The translations under genes were made by a program, and so were the position numbers. The notes under the pieces are model-generated. The model searched no databases, was not told the origin of the DNA, and saw only the letters and a program-made list of their open reading frames with translations. Of a stretch of DNA of 64,000 nt, positions 52,864 through 60,936 are shown in pieces (position 1 is the stretch's first letter; every line of letters begins with the position of its first letter). The DNA is from Acidisoma cellulosilyticum (GTDB taxonomy: Bacteria > Pseudomonadota > Alphaproteobacteria > Acetobacterales > Acetobacteraceae). Location: positions 248,001 through 312,000 of the forward strand of contig NZ_JAESVA010000002.1 of the NCBI RefSeq assembly GCF_020621385.1, in the 5' to 3' direction.

Positions 52864-53577
52864 GTGACCCTCGCCTATGGTTACGTCAAAGCCAAGATCG
52901 TTTCGAAACCCGTCTTGAAACCGTCGCGTCATCGCTCCGAAATTCAATATCATCTGCATTTCGGCTTGCTGGTACAAGGTGCGAATTGGGATGTGGCGGT
53001 GAATGTCGGCACCAGCGATTCCGACGATTTGCTGAAATACAAGCTGATTTATGATTTCCGTCACCCGATCATCGCCCAGCTGGCGCAGGCCGATCAGGGC
53101 GCGTCACCCCTGACAGGCCAGGATGCCCTGCCCGCGCTGGACTATTGCCGCAGCGATCTCCTGGCCAATACCGGCGATTGGCGCAATAGCGACGTAATGG
53201 ATGGCTCGGTGGAAGCCGAACCCGTGGCATCCTTGCTGCGCCTGCTGACAAGCGCGGTTCAACAGCAATCGCCGGTCTATGTCTTCGGTCGCTTCTATAG
53301 CGAAGGCAATGGCATCCATGACGCCCATATGAACCAAGGCTCCACCGGCAGCTTCTTGCATCGCAAGGTTGACGTTGGTGACGATGACAGCAACGATCAC
53401 AATGACATCTGGCAGGACGGCGCCGTGCTGGTCGACCTCGGACAGCTTGAATGGGCCGCCTATTTCGCCGCGTTCAACAAGCAACTGGTCCCGACGGACG
53501 AGCTTGGCAATCCGACCGAGCAGGCAAGGCCGATCGGAATCGCCGCGCCGCTGCCAGAGCATTTGCCAGCGGAATAG
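52864..53577 (+). CDS. DUF2278 (YukJ-like) family protein
   Basis: A 237-residue YukJ-like protein: LAYGYVKAKIVSKPVLKPSR at the start, YHLHFGLLVQGANWDVAVNV, and the acidic HRKVDVGDDDSNDHNDIWQD block that gives the family its signature (GxxxxDxxNDxWQDG). The function of the family is not known. The GTG start at 52864 is preceded by AAAGGAG. It ends the four-gene cluster. Confidence 0.8.
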   Translation: MTLAYGYVKAKIVSKPVLKPSRHRSEIQYHLHFGLLVQGANWDVAVNVGTSDSDDLLKYKLIYDFRHPIIAQLAQADQGASPLTGQDALPALDYCRSDLLANTGDWRNSDVMDGSVEAEPVASLLRLLTSAVQQQSPVYVFGRFYSEGNGIHDAHMNQGSTGSFLHRKVDVGDDDSNDHNDIWQDGAVLVDLGQLEWAAYFAAFNKQLVPTDELGNPTEQARPIGIAAPLPEHLPAE

Positions 53578-53917
53578 CAAGGTCAAGCGACCCACCACAT
53601 AGGTTTGGATGACGGTACTGGCCCTTTGGCCAGGTCCTTCGGGAAGAGCCCTGCCGCAATCGCCCGGGTCTTTTTCTGTCGCCCCAGTCGATCGGCCGGG
53701 CCTGGCCTTATTCTCCCAGCCTCTTCCCGCGCATTGTCTAAAAATCAGAAAAGGGAGATCAAACGAGCTAACAATTCAGTATTATTGTCATCATTTCAAT
53801 TCGATGCTTTGATTGAGTCAGTAAACTCCTAAGAAAAATTGCTTTATGGATAATGACTAGGGGCGATCCGCTGATTTGCCCAAGTCAATGCGGCCAACTC
53901 GATTGAAATGGTCCCTC
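53578..53917. other. Gap upstream of the second Hint gene
   Basis: 340 nt with no supported gene. Two overlapping short open frames between 53605 and 53832 show no coding character. The right half is A/T-rich (53750-53870) and probably carries the promoter of the Hint gene, although I cannot point to a clear -35/-10 pair. Confidence 0.5.
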
Positions 53918-55879
53918 ATGTCAGACATCATCGTGAGTTCCGGTCAGGTCGTCAGCGGATTGACGATCGGATCGACAACCAGTCTCGACATTATGGCCGG
54001 CGGTTCCGCCGTCGATCTGACGGTCAGCGGTGGCACCGTCACAGTGGACGGTGGTTCGGCAAGCGATATCACGATCATCGGCGGCGGCACGGTCTTTAGC
54101 GAAGTCTCCGTCACCGCGGGCGGCAGCGTGGTGAATACGGTCGTCGACTACGGCGGCGATCTTTTCCTATCCGGCGGTTTTGCGACCAGCACGACCGTCA
54201 GCGGCGGCGTTCTGACCTTGGCGGCCGGCGGCGTTGCCCGCGACACCTCTGTCACGGATGCCGCCTTGTCCTCCAACGGTGTGGCGGCCGGCGACCTGTA
54301 TATCCTGTCCGGCGGCACGGCGGTGGTGACCACCGTCAGCGCGCCGGCCGGGCCGGTCGGGCTATTGGCGGAGGTCATCCTGTCCTCGGGCGGCAGCGCC
54401 GTTTCAACCACCGTGTTTTCCGGCGGCGCCTTGTCCGTCTCGAGCGGCGGTTTCATCAGCGACACCGTGCTGAGCGGCGGCAATTTTTTCATCCAGCCGA
54501 CAAGTATCGCATCCGGCCAGATCCTGACCGATCAGGTCGTCAGCGCCTTCACGTATTATGAGATCGAAGCCGGCGCCTCCGCCACCAGCCTGACGATCCA
54601 AGGCGGCGGCAGGGTCGATGTCGTCAACGGCGCCGTGGTGCAAGACATTGCGCTGTCGGGCAATGGCGCGACGCCCGCCTATCTTGGCCTGTATTTTGGT
54701 GGTCTCGCGACCAGCACGACGGTCAAGGAAAACGCGACGCTGCGGCTGGTCGATGGTATCGCGAGCCATACCGTCGTGGAGGACAGCATCGGCCAGACCG
54801 CCGGGGAATTCGTCTATAGCGGCGGCAGCACCATCGATACCTCTATCCTCAGCGGCGGCTACTTGGCGGTCTCATCCGGAGGTTCGGCCGCCGACCTGCT
54901 GGTGAGCGGCGGTGACGCGGTGCTGACCGACGGCGCCGTGTTGGATGGGGTTCACTTAGCCGAGGGCGATCTGACCCTCGGCGCAGGGGCCGTCACCACA
55001 GGCGACATCACCCTCGACGGCGGCGCGACGCTGATTATTTCAGGGTCGGAGATGCCTGCCGCGATCGTCGACAATTTCCAACCTTCCGATGAGATCGACC
55101 TGGCGACGATCGCTTTCTCGCATGGTGCTTCGGCGAGATTCGACAGTGGGACCGGCCTGCTGACGGTGACGGAAGGTGGGGAGCATTACGAGTTGAAGCT
55201 CGCCGGCAATTATGCGCATGCCACATTCGCGCTGCGATCGGATGATGGCGGGTCGGGCAGCCTGCTCACCGTGAGCTTGTCCTGCTTCGCTGCGGGGACG
55301 CGCATTCTGGCCGAGCAAGGGCTGGTCGCGGTCGAGGCATTGCGGCCGGAGGACAAGCTGCGCACGCCGGACGGCAAGCTTGAACCGATCGTCTGGATCG
55401 GCAGCCGCCATGTCGATTGCCGGCGCCACCCACGCCCAAGCGATATTCTACCCGTGCGGATCGCGGCCCATGCTTTCGGCCCGGGCAGACCCGCACGCGA
55501 CCTGTTCCTGTCACCGGACCATGCCATCTACGCCGAAGACGTGCTGATCCCGGTGAAATACCTCATCAACGGGTCCAGCATCGCGCAGGTCGATCGGGAC
55601 CATATCGACTATTTTCATGTCGAACTTCCCCAGCATGGCATCATCCTGGCGGAGGGCCTTGCCGTCGAGAGCTATCTGGATAGCGGTGACCGCGCAAATT
55701 TTTGTGAAGGTGCGAGCGCTGTCGCCCTTCATCCGGTCTTCGGCTTTGGCCATCACGATTCCATGCTGATGCTGGACGCTTTGGGCTATGCGCCGCTGCG
55801 CATGATCGGGCCCGAGGTCGATCGGGTGAGGATGCGACTTTTGTCCGGCAGCGGGCCGGAGCGGCTTGCTTCGGCTTAA
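53918..55879 (+). CDS. Hint-domain protein with strand-loop-strand repeats (intact)
   Basis: A 653-residue protein, the full-length counterpart of the split gene at 30617-33288. It begins MSDIIVSSGQVVSGLTIGST; the first 440 residues are strand-loop-strand repeats (VLSGG, SVSSGG, TSTTV units), and the last 190 residues are the Hint2 domain, starting CFAAGTRILAEQGLVAVEAL and including VWIGSRHVDC, FLSPDHAIYAED and VKYLINGSS. Such proteins are widespread in acetic acid bacteria and may be exported adhesins, but no signal peptide is visible. The start at 53918 matches the paralogue's start. Confidence 0.85.
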   Translation: MSDIIVSSGQVVSGLTIGSTTSLDIMAGGSAVDLTVSGGTVTVDGGSASDITIIGGGTVFSEVSVTAGGSVVNTVVDYGGDLFLSGGFATSTTVSGGVLTLAAGGVARDTSVTDAALSSNGVAAGDLYILSGGTAVVTTVSAPAGPVGLLAEVILSSGGSAVSTTVFSGGALSVSSGGFISDTVLSGGNFFIQPTSIASGQILTDQVVSAFTYYEIEAGASATSLTIQGGGRVDVVNGAVVQDIALSGNGATPAYLGLYFGGLATSTTVKENATLRLVDGIASHTVVEDSIGQTAGEFVYSGGSTIDTSILSGGYLAVSSGGSAADLLVSGGDAVLTDGAVLDGVHLAEGDLTLGAGAVTTGDITLDGGATLIISGSEMPAAIVDNFQPSDEIDLATIAFSHGASARFDSGTGLLTVTEGGEHYELKLAGNYAHATFALRSDDGGSGSLLTVSLSCFAAGTRILAEQGLVAVEALRPEDKLRTPDGKLEPIVWIGSRHVDCRRHPRPSDILPVRIAAHAFGPGRPARDLFLSPDHAIYAEDVLIPVKYLINGSSIAQVDRDHIDYFHVELPQHGIILAEGLAVESYLDSGDRANFCEGASAVALHPVFGFGHHDSMLMLDALGYAPLRMIGPEVDRVRMRLLSGSGPERLASA

Positions 55880-56081
55880 TTTCCGTCAGGCCTAGCTGGA
55901 AACACCCCAAAAATCTGACGAATTGTCGATTACAACCTGGCAGAGTCTCACTGTTTCAGGGGGCCGCTCGCGACCGGATTTTACAAGTCTCCTCTCGTTT
56001 GACGAAGCTTGGCTTTTGGCCGGTTTTGAGGGAAAATTTGCCTTGAAACCCTCAGCCGCCAATCCAGTTTTATGAGTCGAG

Positions 56082-57257
56082 ATGACTGAAGCGCCCAATT
56101 CCCAGGCCAATTTGGCTGCCGTCGCCCAAATTGCGGTTATACCGTCCATTCTGGACGTCGTGTGCCGCCTGACCGGCATGGGCTTCGCAGCCGTCGCCCA
56201 TGTGACCGAGACACAGTGGTTGGCCTGCAGCGTCCTGGACCATATCAATTTCGGGTTGAAGCCAGGGGGCGAACTCGACCTCAAATCGACGATTTGCAAT
56301 GAAATCCGACAGCATCGCCAGGCCGTCATTATCGACAATGTCGCCGAGGACCCGGCTTATTGCGGTCATCATACCCCTGCGACCTATGGCCTCAAGAGCT
56401 ATATCTCGATGCCGATCCTCATGCCGGACGGCTCGTTTTTCGGCACTTTATGCGCCATTGACCCCCATCCCCATCGGGTGAACACGCCCGAAATCGTGCA
56501 GACCTTCAAGCTATTCGCCGAGTTGATCGCCTTCCATCTGGACGCCATTCGCAGGCTGGCGGATGCCAAAGCGGCCGCCGATGAACAGCAGGGCATTTCC
56601 GAACTCCGGGAGCAGTTCATTGCCGTTTTGGGGCATGATCTGAGAAATCCCGTCGCATCCATCGACGCGGGTGCGACCCTAATCCTCAAGCGTCCGCATA
56701 TGGCCGTGGAGATCGCCGGGCAGATCAAGCAAAGTGCGGGCCGTATTTCAAACCTTATCGAAAGCGTGCTGGACTTTGCCCGCGGGCGTTTGGGCGGGGA
56801 ATTTCCCGTCGATAAGGCTCAGGTGGTTCTGGGGCCTGTTCTGACGCAGGTGGCTTCAGAACTTCAACGCACACATCTGGACCGCCAGATCGAGGTCAGC
56901 CTGGACCTTGCGCAGCCTATCCTTTGCGACAGTGTCCGACTTTCCCAGCTTCTGTCGAACCTTTTGGCAAACGCACTGACACATGGCGCGCCCGACCGGC
57001 CGATCATTGTCCTTGGCGGGGTCCGACAGGGCGTGTTCGAGCTATCCGTCTCGAATGGCGGCGCGCCGATTCAGGACCATGCCTTGAGCAGGCTTTTTCA
57101 GCCGTTTTTCCGCGCGAAAGTTCGCTCTAGCCAGGAAGGCCTGGGGCTCGGCCTTTTTATCTGCTCGGAAATCGCCAAGGCGCATGCTGGAACATTGGAG
57201 GTGTCATCAACCGAAGCGGATACCCGCTTCACGTTCCGGATGCCCGTCTCCGTCTAG
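56082..57257 (+). CDS. GAF-domain sensor histidine kinase
   Basis: A 391-residue soluble kinase. Residues 18-160 are a GAF domain (DVVCRLTGMGFAAVAHV, YGLKSYISMPILMPDGSFFG, GTLCAIDPHPH). The HisKA phosphorylation site is His185 in AVLGHDLRNPVASID; the ATPase has the N-box SNLLANALTHGAP and G-box EGLGLGLFICSEIAKAH. No transmembrane part, and no response regulator gene is linked. GAF may sense a small ligand, light or redox state. Confidence 0.88.
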   Translation: MTEAPNSQANLAAVAQIAVIPSILDVVCRLTGMGFAAVAHVTETQWLACSVLDHINFGLKPGGELDLKSTICNEIRQHRQAVIIDNVAEDPAYCGHHTPATYGLKSYISMPILMPDGSFFGTLCAIDPHPHRVNTPEIVQTFKLFAELIAFHLDAIRRLADAKAAADEQQGISELREQFIAVLGHDLRNPVASIDAGATLILKRPHMAVEIAGQIKQSAGRISNLIESVLDFARGRLGGEFPVDKAQVVLGPVLTQVASELQRTHLDRQIEVSLDLAQPILCDSVRLSQLLSNLLANALTHGAPDRPIIVLGGVRQGVFELSVSNGGAPIQDHALSRLFQPFFRAKVRSSQEGLGLGLFICSEIAKAHAGTLEVSSTEADTRFTFRMPVSV

Positions 57258-57280
57258 ACGCGGATAGGGCCTTCCAGCAC

Positions 57281-57298
57281 GCCCCGTAAGCTCGGGGC
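57281..57298. terminator. Weak hairpin between convergent genes
   Basis: GCCCCG and CGGGGC with the loop TAAGCT lie between the kinase (ends 57257) and anti-sigma (ends 57310) stops. It could serve both directions, but no T-run follows on either strand. Confidence 0.35.
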
Positions 57299-57309
57299 CG
57301 GCAAGCGCC

Positions 57310-58089
57310 TTATGTCAATTGGTCATAGACTTCCGCCGCGATCCGCTTGATCTCCGTGCGGTCGATCGGCCCGACGATCGTGCAGTTGAGACTGCCATCC
57401 GTCCAGCTCATGACACCCAGATCGCCGGATGTCGCGAAGCGCGGCACGCCGTCCTTATGCGGCGCGACAGGCGTGAAAAACAGCGTCAGCCGCTGGCCCC
57501 CGGCATTCTCATACATGATCTGCGCGCCCGCCTTGTCCCCCGCAGGCAGAAGACTGCCGCCGACGAGCCGCCACCCGGTCTGTTCCAAATTGGGGATCGT
57601 CAGCTTTCGGTCCAGTCGTTTCGAAAACCAGGTGCCGAGATCGCCGTCGGTATTGCCTGCGACCTCCACCGGATGCGCGACCTCGGCGGTATAAAGCCGG
57701 TGGGCTGCCAAGGCCGCTACGATCTGATCGGCAGGAGCAGTGCCGCCGATGCCTGCACCCTGATGCCCCCAATACCATCCTCCAGACGCGCCGATGCCGA
57801 GACAAAGGATGGCCGCCGCCGCCATGCGGTGCCAGGCTTGGTGCTTGCCACGGCCTTCGGCCGCCATACGCCGGACGTTCAGACGCGGCGGCAGGGGTTC
57901 GGCCGCGACCGGCTGATACAGGCTGGCGATAAGCGCATTCTGCTGCCGCCATTCCGCCAGACGCGCGCGCCCTTCCGGATCCGTATCAAGCGCCGCCGCG
58001 ATCTCAGCCATACGCCCAGCATCCAGCGAGCGGTCCAGATAGGCCATGAGATCGGCATCGGAAATGCGGCTGTGGGGTTGGCTCGTCAT
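57310..58089 (-). CDS. Transmembrane anti-sigma factor
   Basis: A 259-residue anti-sigma factor. The N-terminus (ISDADLMAYLDRSLDAGRMA) is the sigma-binding part; a helix AAAAILCLGIGASGGWYWG crosses the membrane near residues 88-106; the rest is periplasmic. It overlaps the sigma gene by 4 nt, the usual arrangement that keeps both in balance. The zinc-site HxxxCxxC motif is absent. Confidence 0.85.
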   Translation of the reverse strand: MTSQPHSRISDADLMAYLDRSLDAGRMAEIAAALDTDPEGRARLAEWRQQNALIASLYQPVAAEPLPPRLNVRRMAAEGRGKHQAWHRMAAAAILCLGIGASGGWYWGHQGAGIGGTAPADQIVAALAAHRLYTAEVAHPVEVAGNTDGDLGTWFSKRLDRKLTIPNLEQTGWRLVGGSLLPAGDKAGAQIMYENAGGQRLTLFFTPVAPHKDGVPRFATSGDLGVMSWTDGSLNCTIVGPIDRTEIKRIAAEVYDQLT

Positions 58090-58592
58090 TTCACACTCCG
58101 CAATCTGGGCGGCGGCGCATCGGTTGCCGTCCGCAAAGCCTGACGCGCGCGGGATATCCGCGACATCACGGTGCCGGTCGGGATCTCCAAAATTTCTGAG
58201 GCCTCCTCATAACTCATGCCTTCCAAGGCCACGAGCATCAAAACCTCACGCTGTTCAGCGGGCAGGTTTTGCAGCGCCATCGCGACACCGGCGAGTTCCA
58301 GCCGCGATTGTTGATTGGTAGAGGCATCTGGATAATTGCCGTCGGGTTCGAGCGGAATATGGATGCCTTGTCGCCTGACGCGCCTTTGGTCGTTGCGATA
58401 GAGGTTGAGAAGGATACGGAACAGCCAGGGTCGCACCGGCCCCAAGGGGCGGAACAGAGACCGCTTGCGCATCGCCCGCTCAAGACAATCCTGAACGAGA
58501 TCGTCGGCCGCGTCCCGGTCATGCGACAAGCCACGGGCATAGCGCCGCAAGGCAGGGATACAAGCCTCGATCTCGTCCAGAAAGCCCGTCAT
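58086..58592 (-). CDS. ECF sigma factor
   Basis: A 168-residue sigma factor: IPALRRYARGLSHDRDAADD and DDLVQDCLERAMRK (region 2), LPAEQREVLMLVALEGMSYE and ASEILEIPTGTVMSRISRAR (region 4). It is encoded between a COG4315 protein gene and its anti-sigma gene. The promoter at 59080-59108 shares its sequence with two other promoters in the island, so this factor is the best candidate to recognise them and to drive its own operon. Confidence 0.92.
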   Translation of the reverse strand: MTGFLDEIEACIPALRRYARGLSHDRDAADDLVQDCLERAMRKRSLFRPLGPVRPWLFRILLNLYRNDQRRVRRQGIHIPLEPDGNYPDASTNQQSRLELAGVAMALQNLPAEQREVLMLVALEGMSYEEASEILEIPTGTVMSRISRARQALRTATDAPPPRLRSVK

Positions 58593-58618
58593 GCGGTCCT
58601 ATTCCCCCGGAAGAATGT

Positions 58619-59032
58619 CTACCAGGAACCGCCGCCAGAAGACGAAGCCTGCGTGGTGCTGCGGACCACATGCCAAACCCCTGCGACGCCGTCGCCGGTC
58701 GCCTGGCCGCGGGCCGTGTCATCTTCCCAGAAATACAGCGGCATGCCGTTATAGGCCCATTGTTTTTGCCCGTCCTTGCGCGTCACCAGGGCATAAGGAC
58801 CGCTCGGTTCCGCGCCCGCCTTGGCCAGGAAAGGCGGCCAGTCCTCAGCACAGTCGCCGTAGCAGTTGGACAGGCCCTTGCTGTCCTTGTCGTAGATATA
58901 GAGCGTCATGCCCTTGGCATCCGCCAGGACCGCTCCCTTGGCCGTCTTGGCCGATGAGAAGGGCAGCGATCCGGCAAAGGCCAAGGGTGCCACGAAAAGC
59001 AGGGCGGAAGCAGCCAGCAGAAGGCATTTCAT
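58619..59032 (-). CDS. COG4315-type secreted protein (Yx[FWY]xxD motif)
   Basis: A 137-residue exported protein. The signal peptide MKCLLLAASALLFVAPLAFA is followed by two copies of the PF03640-type repeat: LADAKGMTLYIYDKDSKGLS NCYGDC, and NGMPLYFWEDDTARGQATGD, with the C and W positions in place. The function of this family is unknown, though it is commonly induced by stress. It heads the operon that includes the sigma and anti-sigma genes. AAGGA is 8 nt before its ATG. Confidence 0.88.
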   Translation of the reverse strand: MKCLLLAASALLFVAPLAFAGSLPFSSAKTAKGAVLADAKGMTLYIYDKDSKGLSNCYGDCAEDWPPFLAKAGAEPSGPYALVTRKDGQKQWAYNGMPLYFWEDDTARGQATGDGVAGVWHVVRSTTQASSSGGGSW

Positions 59033-59079
59033 GGACTATTTCCTTTATGGCGATCCGGCAGAATGGATCGTGTCAAAGG

Positions 59080-59108
59080 GTCAACACCGCGCAACGCATC
59101 CTATTCCC
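59080..59108 (-). promoter_or_regulatory. ECF-type promoter of the COG4315-sigma operon
   Basis: On the minus strand GGGAATA (59102-59108) is followed by 16 nt and GTTGAC (59080-59085), 48 nt before the start at 59032. It has the same core and spacing as the promoter at 59126-59154 on the other strand. Confidence 0.7.
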
Positions 59109-59125
59109 GACTAAATCTTCTATCG

Positions 59126-59154
59126 GGGAATAAATCCTGAACCCCGGTGTTGAA
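59126..59154 (+). promoter_or_regulatory. ECF-type promoter of the cytochrome b561 gene
   Basis: GGGAATA (59126-59132) and GTTGAA (59149-59154) are separated by exactly 16 nt. The spacer ends in CGGT, as does the divergent promoter's. The -10 element lies so close to 59168 that translation from the later ATG at 59189 is preferred. Confidence 0.7.
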
Positions 59155-59188
59155 CGGATGAAACAGTATGAGGAAATTCATCTTGTCC

Positions 59189-59731
59189 ATGAAACTTGGC
59201 GCCGAGGCCCAGACTGTCCGGCATTATGACGGCGTCACGCGCGCCCTCCATTGGCTGATGGCGGCCCAGATCGTCGCGCAATTTGTCCTGGCCCTGATCT
59301 GGGACGATGTCGGTGAGGATCTGGGACATAGCCTGGTGCGGCTGCATGTATCGCTCGGCGTTTGCCTGATCGTCACGCTGGTCCTGCGCATCGTCTGGCG
59401 CAGCGTCTTCTCGCTTAGCCCGACCGAAACGCTACCGCGAATGCAGGTAAAGCTCAGCCATGGCGTTCATCATCTGCTGTACACGATGATGGTGGTGGAA
59501 CTGGCGGCCGGGCTTTCGAAGCGCTGGGCCCGGGGCCGCACGGTCGATGTCTTCGGGCTGATCCATATCCCCTCGCCTTTTACCTATGCGCCGGATCTGC
59601 GGCCGATCATCTCATTCACCCATGAGTGGCTGGCCTGGGCGATCATCATCCTCGCGGCCGGCCATGGGCTGATGGCGCTTTTCCATCATTTTGTGCTGCG
59701 CGACGGCGTGCTGCGCCGCATGACCGGCTGA
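59189..59731 (+). CDS. Cytochrome b561 family protein
   Basis: A 180-residue, four-helix membrane haem protein: YDGVTRALHWLMAAQIVAQF and LVRLHVSLGVCLIVTLVLRI, with HHLLYTMMVVELAAG and FTHEWLAWAIIILAAGHGLM holding the axial His positions. It moves electrons from quinol or superoxide to partner proteins. I prefer the ATG at 59189, preceded by GAGGAAA, because the predicted transcript begins near 59160; the ATG at 59168 would leave almost no leader. It is paired with yceI, a common association. Confidence 0.85.
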   Translation: MKLGAEAQTVRHYDGVTRALHWLMAAQIVAQFVLALIWDDVGEDLGHSLVRLHVSLGVCLIVTLVLRIVWRSVFSLSPTETLPRMQVKLSHGVHHLLYTMMVVELAAGLSKRWARGRTVDVFGLIHIPSPFTYAPDLRPIISFTHEWLAWAIIILAAGHGLMALFHHFVLRDGVLRRMTG

Positions 59732-59737
59732 GGCCGG

Positions 59738-60334
59738 TCAAGGGGCGCGCAAAACCGTGGTGATGGTGAGCGTGACGGCGTCCGCGATCAGCGGACGATC
59801 CGCCACCATGCCGAAATCGGTCCGGTTCATCCGGCTATGGAAAACAAGGCGCATCGCCGGGACACCCTGGACGGATGTATGCGTCACGACACCCGTCAAA
59901 ATCTGCGGGCGCGAGACATCACGAATGGTCAGGTTGCCGGCGATGGTGAAATGGTCATCCGGCGAGGATTGCACGCTATCGCTGTGAAATCTGATGGTCG
60001 GAAATTTGGCCGTATCGAAATAGGGCGCCGAGCGCAGCGTGGCCGCACCGCCGAAAGGGACATCGATCTTGCTGTCATCGACCACGACCTCGATATTGAC
60101 GTCGGACGGCTTGGCGGTATCGAACTGGATATGCGCGGTGAAATGCCGAAAGTTGCCATCAACCGGCACGACATTGGCCACCTGCGTGCCAAAGGCGATC
60201 GTGGCCGTGGTCTGGTCGATATTGTAATCGACCGAACGCGCCTCGGCTGTTCCAGCCCAGAGGCAGATGACGAATGCCGCCAGGCAAGAGCGGATCGGAC
60301 GCCTTGCCGTCTGAGCTTTGTCGTTGAACCTCAT
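59738..60334 (-). CDS. YceI-family periplasmic protein
   Basis: A 198-residue secreted lipocalin-like protein. The signal is at LAAFVICLWAGTAEA, and the mature part has VDYNIDQTTATIAFGTQVAN, ITHIQFDTAKPS-like strands and ILTGVVTHTSVQGV. YceI proteins bind isoprenoid-like molecules such as polyprenols or quinones and are stress- or base-induced. It is convergent with cytochrome b561 and has its own ECF-type promoter at 60359-60387. Confidence 0.88.
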   Translation of the reverse strand: MRFNDKAQTARRPIRSCLAAFVICLWAGTAEARSVDYNIDQTTATIAFGTQVANVVPVDGNFRHFTAHIQFDTAKPSDVNIEVVVDDSKIDVPFGGAATLRSAPYFDTAKFPTIRFHSDSVQSSPDDHFTIAGNLTIRDVSRPQILTGVVTHTSVQGVPAMRLVFHSRMNRTDFGMVADRPLIADAVTLTITTVLRAP

Positions 60335-60358
60335 GGCCGTCTACCCCTGCTTTGAAGA

Positions 60359-60387
60359 GTAAACACCCATCCGGTGGTTTTATTCCG
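60359..60387 (-). promoter_or_regulatory. Third ECF-type promoter, upstream of yceI
   Basis: On the minus strand CGGAATA (60381-60387) is followed by 16 nt and GTTTAC (60359-60364), 25 nt before the yceI start. The core GGAATA-N16-GTT equals the other two promoters in the island; the outer bases differ slightly. It lies right behind the DUF2867 stop. Confidence 0.65.
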
Positions 60388-60393
60388 TGATTT

Positions 60394-60909
60394 TTACAAT
60401 CGCGGCCAGCCGCGCCGGACCGCACGGCGGAGATTGCCGATCACAACCAGCCGATGAAATGGCGCGATCACGCAGAGATAACTGCGGCCCAAAAGATTGT
60501 GGCAATGCACGACCGAGGTGAAGACAAGTTCCCGACCAGGACCATCGCGCCTGTCACGCACAAGAACAGATGCGCGAAAATCGAGATGCCGGTCATCCTC
60601 CCCCAGGATCAGCTCCCGATCTCTACGTCCCAGAACAGGGAAAAAGTCGATACGCTCCACCCCGTTGCGCGCGGCTGCCGCCCGAACCTCCGCCGTGGTC
60701 TTGACGCCGAACCGGGTCATCACGCCGTCCCGCATCGCCAGTAACGTCCGGAACCACAGCGCCGGATCACCCAGCAGGCTGCGGGCGATATCCTCGATCT
60801 TGCGGTCAGCCACCGCTGCCGGCAGCGGGACCGCAAAGGCATCCGCCAGGTCAGCGCCGGGATAGAGCCCCGCGAGCACGCTTTCGGTCGGCAATGGTAT
60901 GGCCTGCAT
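60394..60909 (-). CDS. DUF2867 domain protein
   Basis: A 171-residue protein with the DUF2867 layout: ADLADAFAVPLPAAVADRKI, LLAMRDGVMTRFGVK, DFFPVLGRRDRELILGEDDR and HNLLGRSYLCVIAPFHRLVV. Function is unknown. No signal peptide. It ends just before the yceI promoter and is 27 nt downstream of the Xre gene. Confidence 0.75.
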   Translation of the reverse strand: MQAIPLPTESVLAGLYPGADLADAFAVPLPAAVADRKIEDIARSLLGDPALWFRTLLAMRDGVMTRFGVKTTAEVRAAAARNGVERIDFFPVLGRRDRELILGEDDRHLDFRASVLVRDRRDGPGRELVFTSVVHCHNLLGRSYLCVIAPFHRLVVIGNLRRAVRRGWPRL

Positions 60910-60936
60910 CGCGATACCCTCCTGTTTCTTTGGCGC

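Noticed and set aside
53605-53832. Overlapping short frames before the second Hint gene
   Set aside because: Two frames overlap in different phases, neither with an RBS or a protein-like composition.
58600-58606. A fourth GGGAATA (minus strand) before the sigma gene
   Set aside because: It lies 8 nt from the start codon, so it cannot be a -35 box for that start; the GGGGGAATAGGA stretch is more likely the ribosome binding site.
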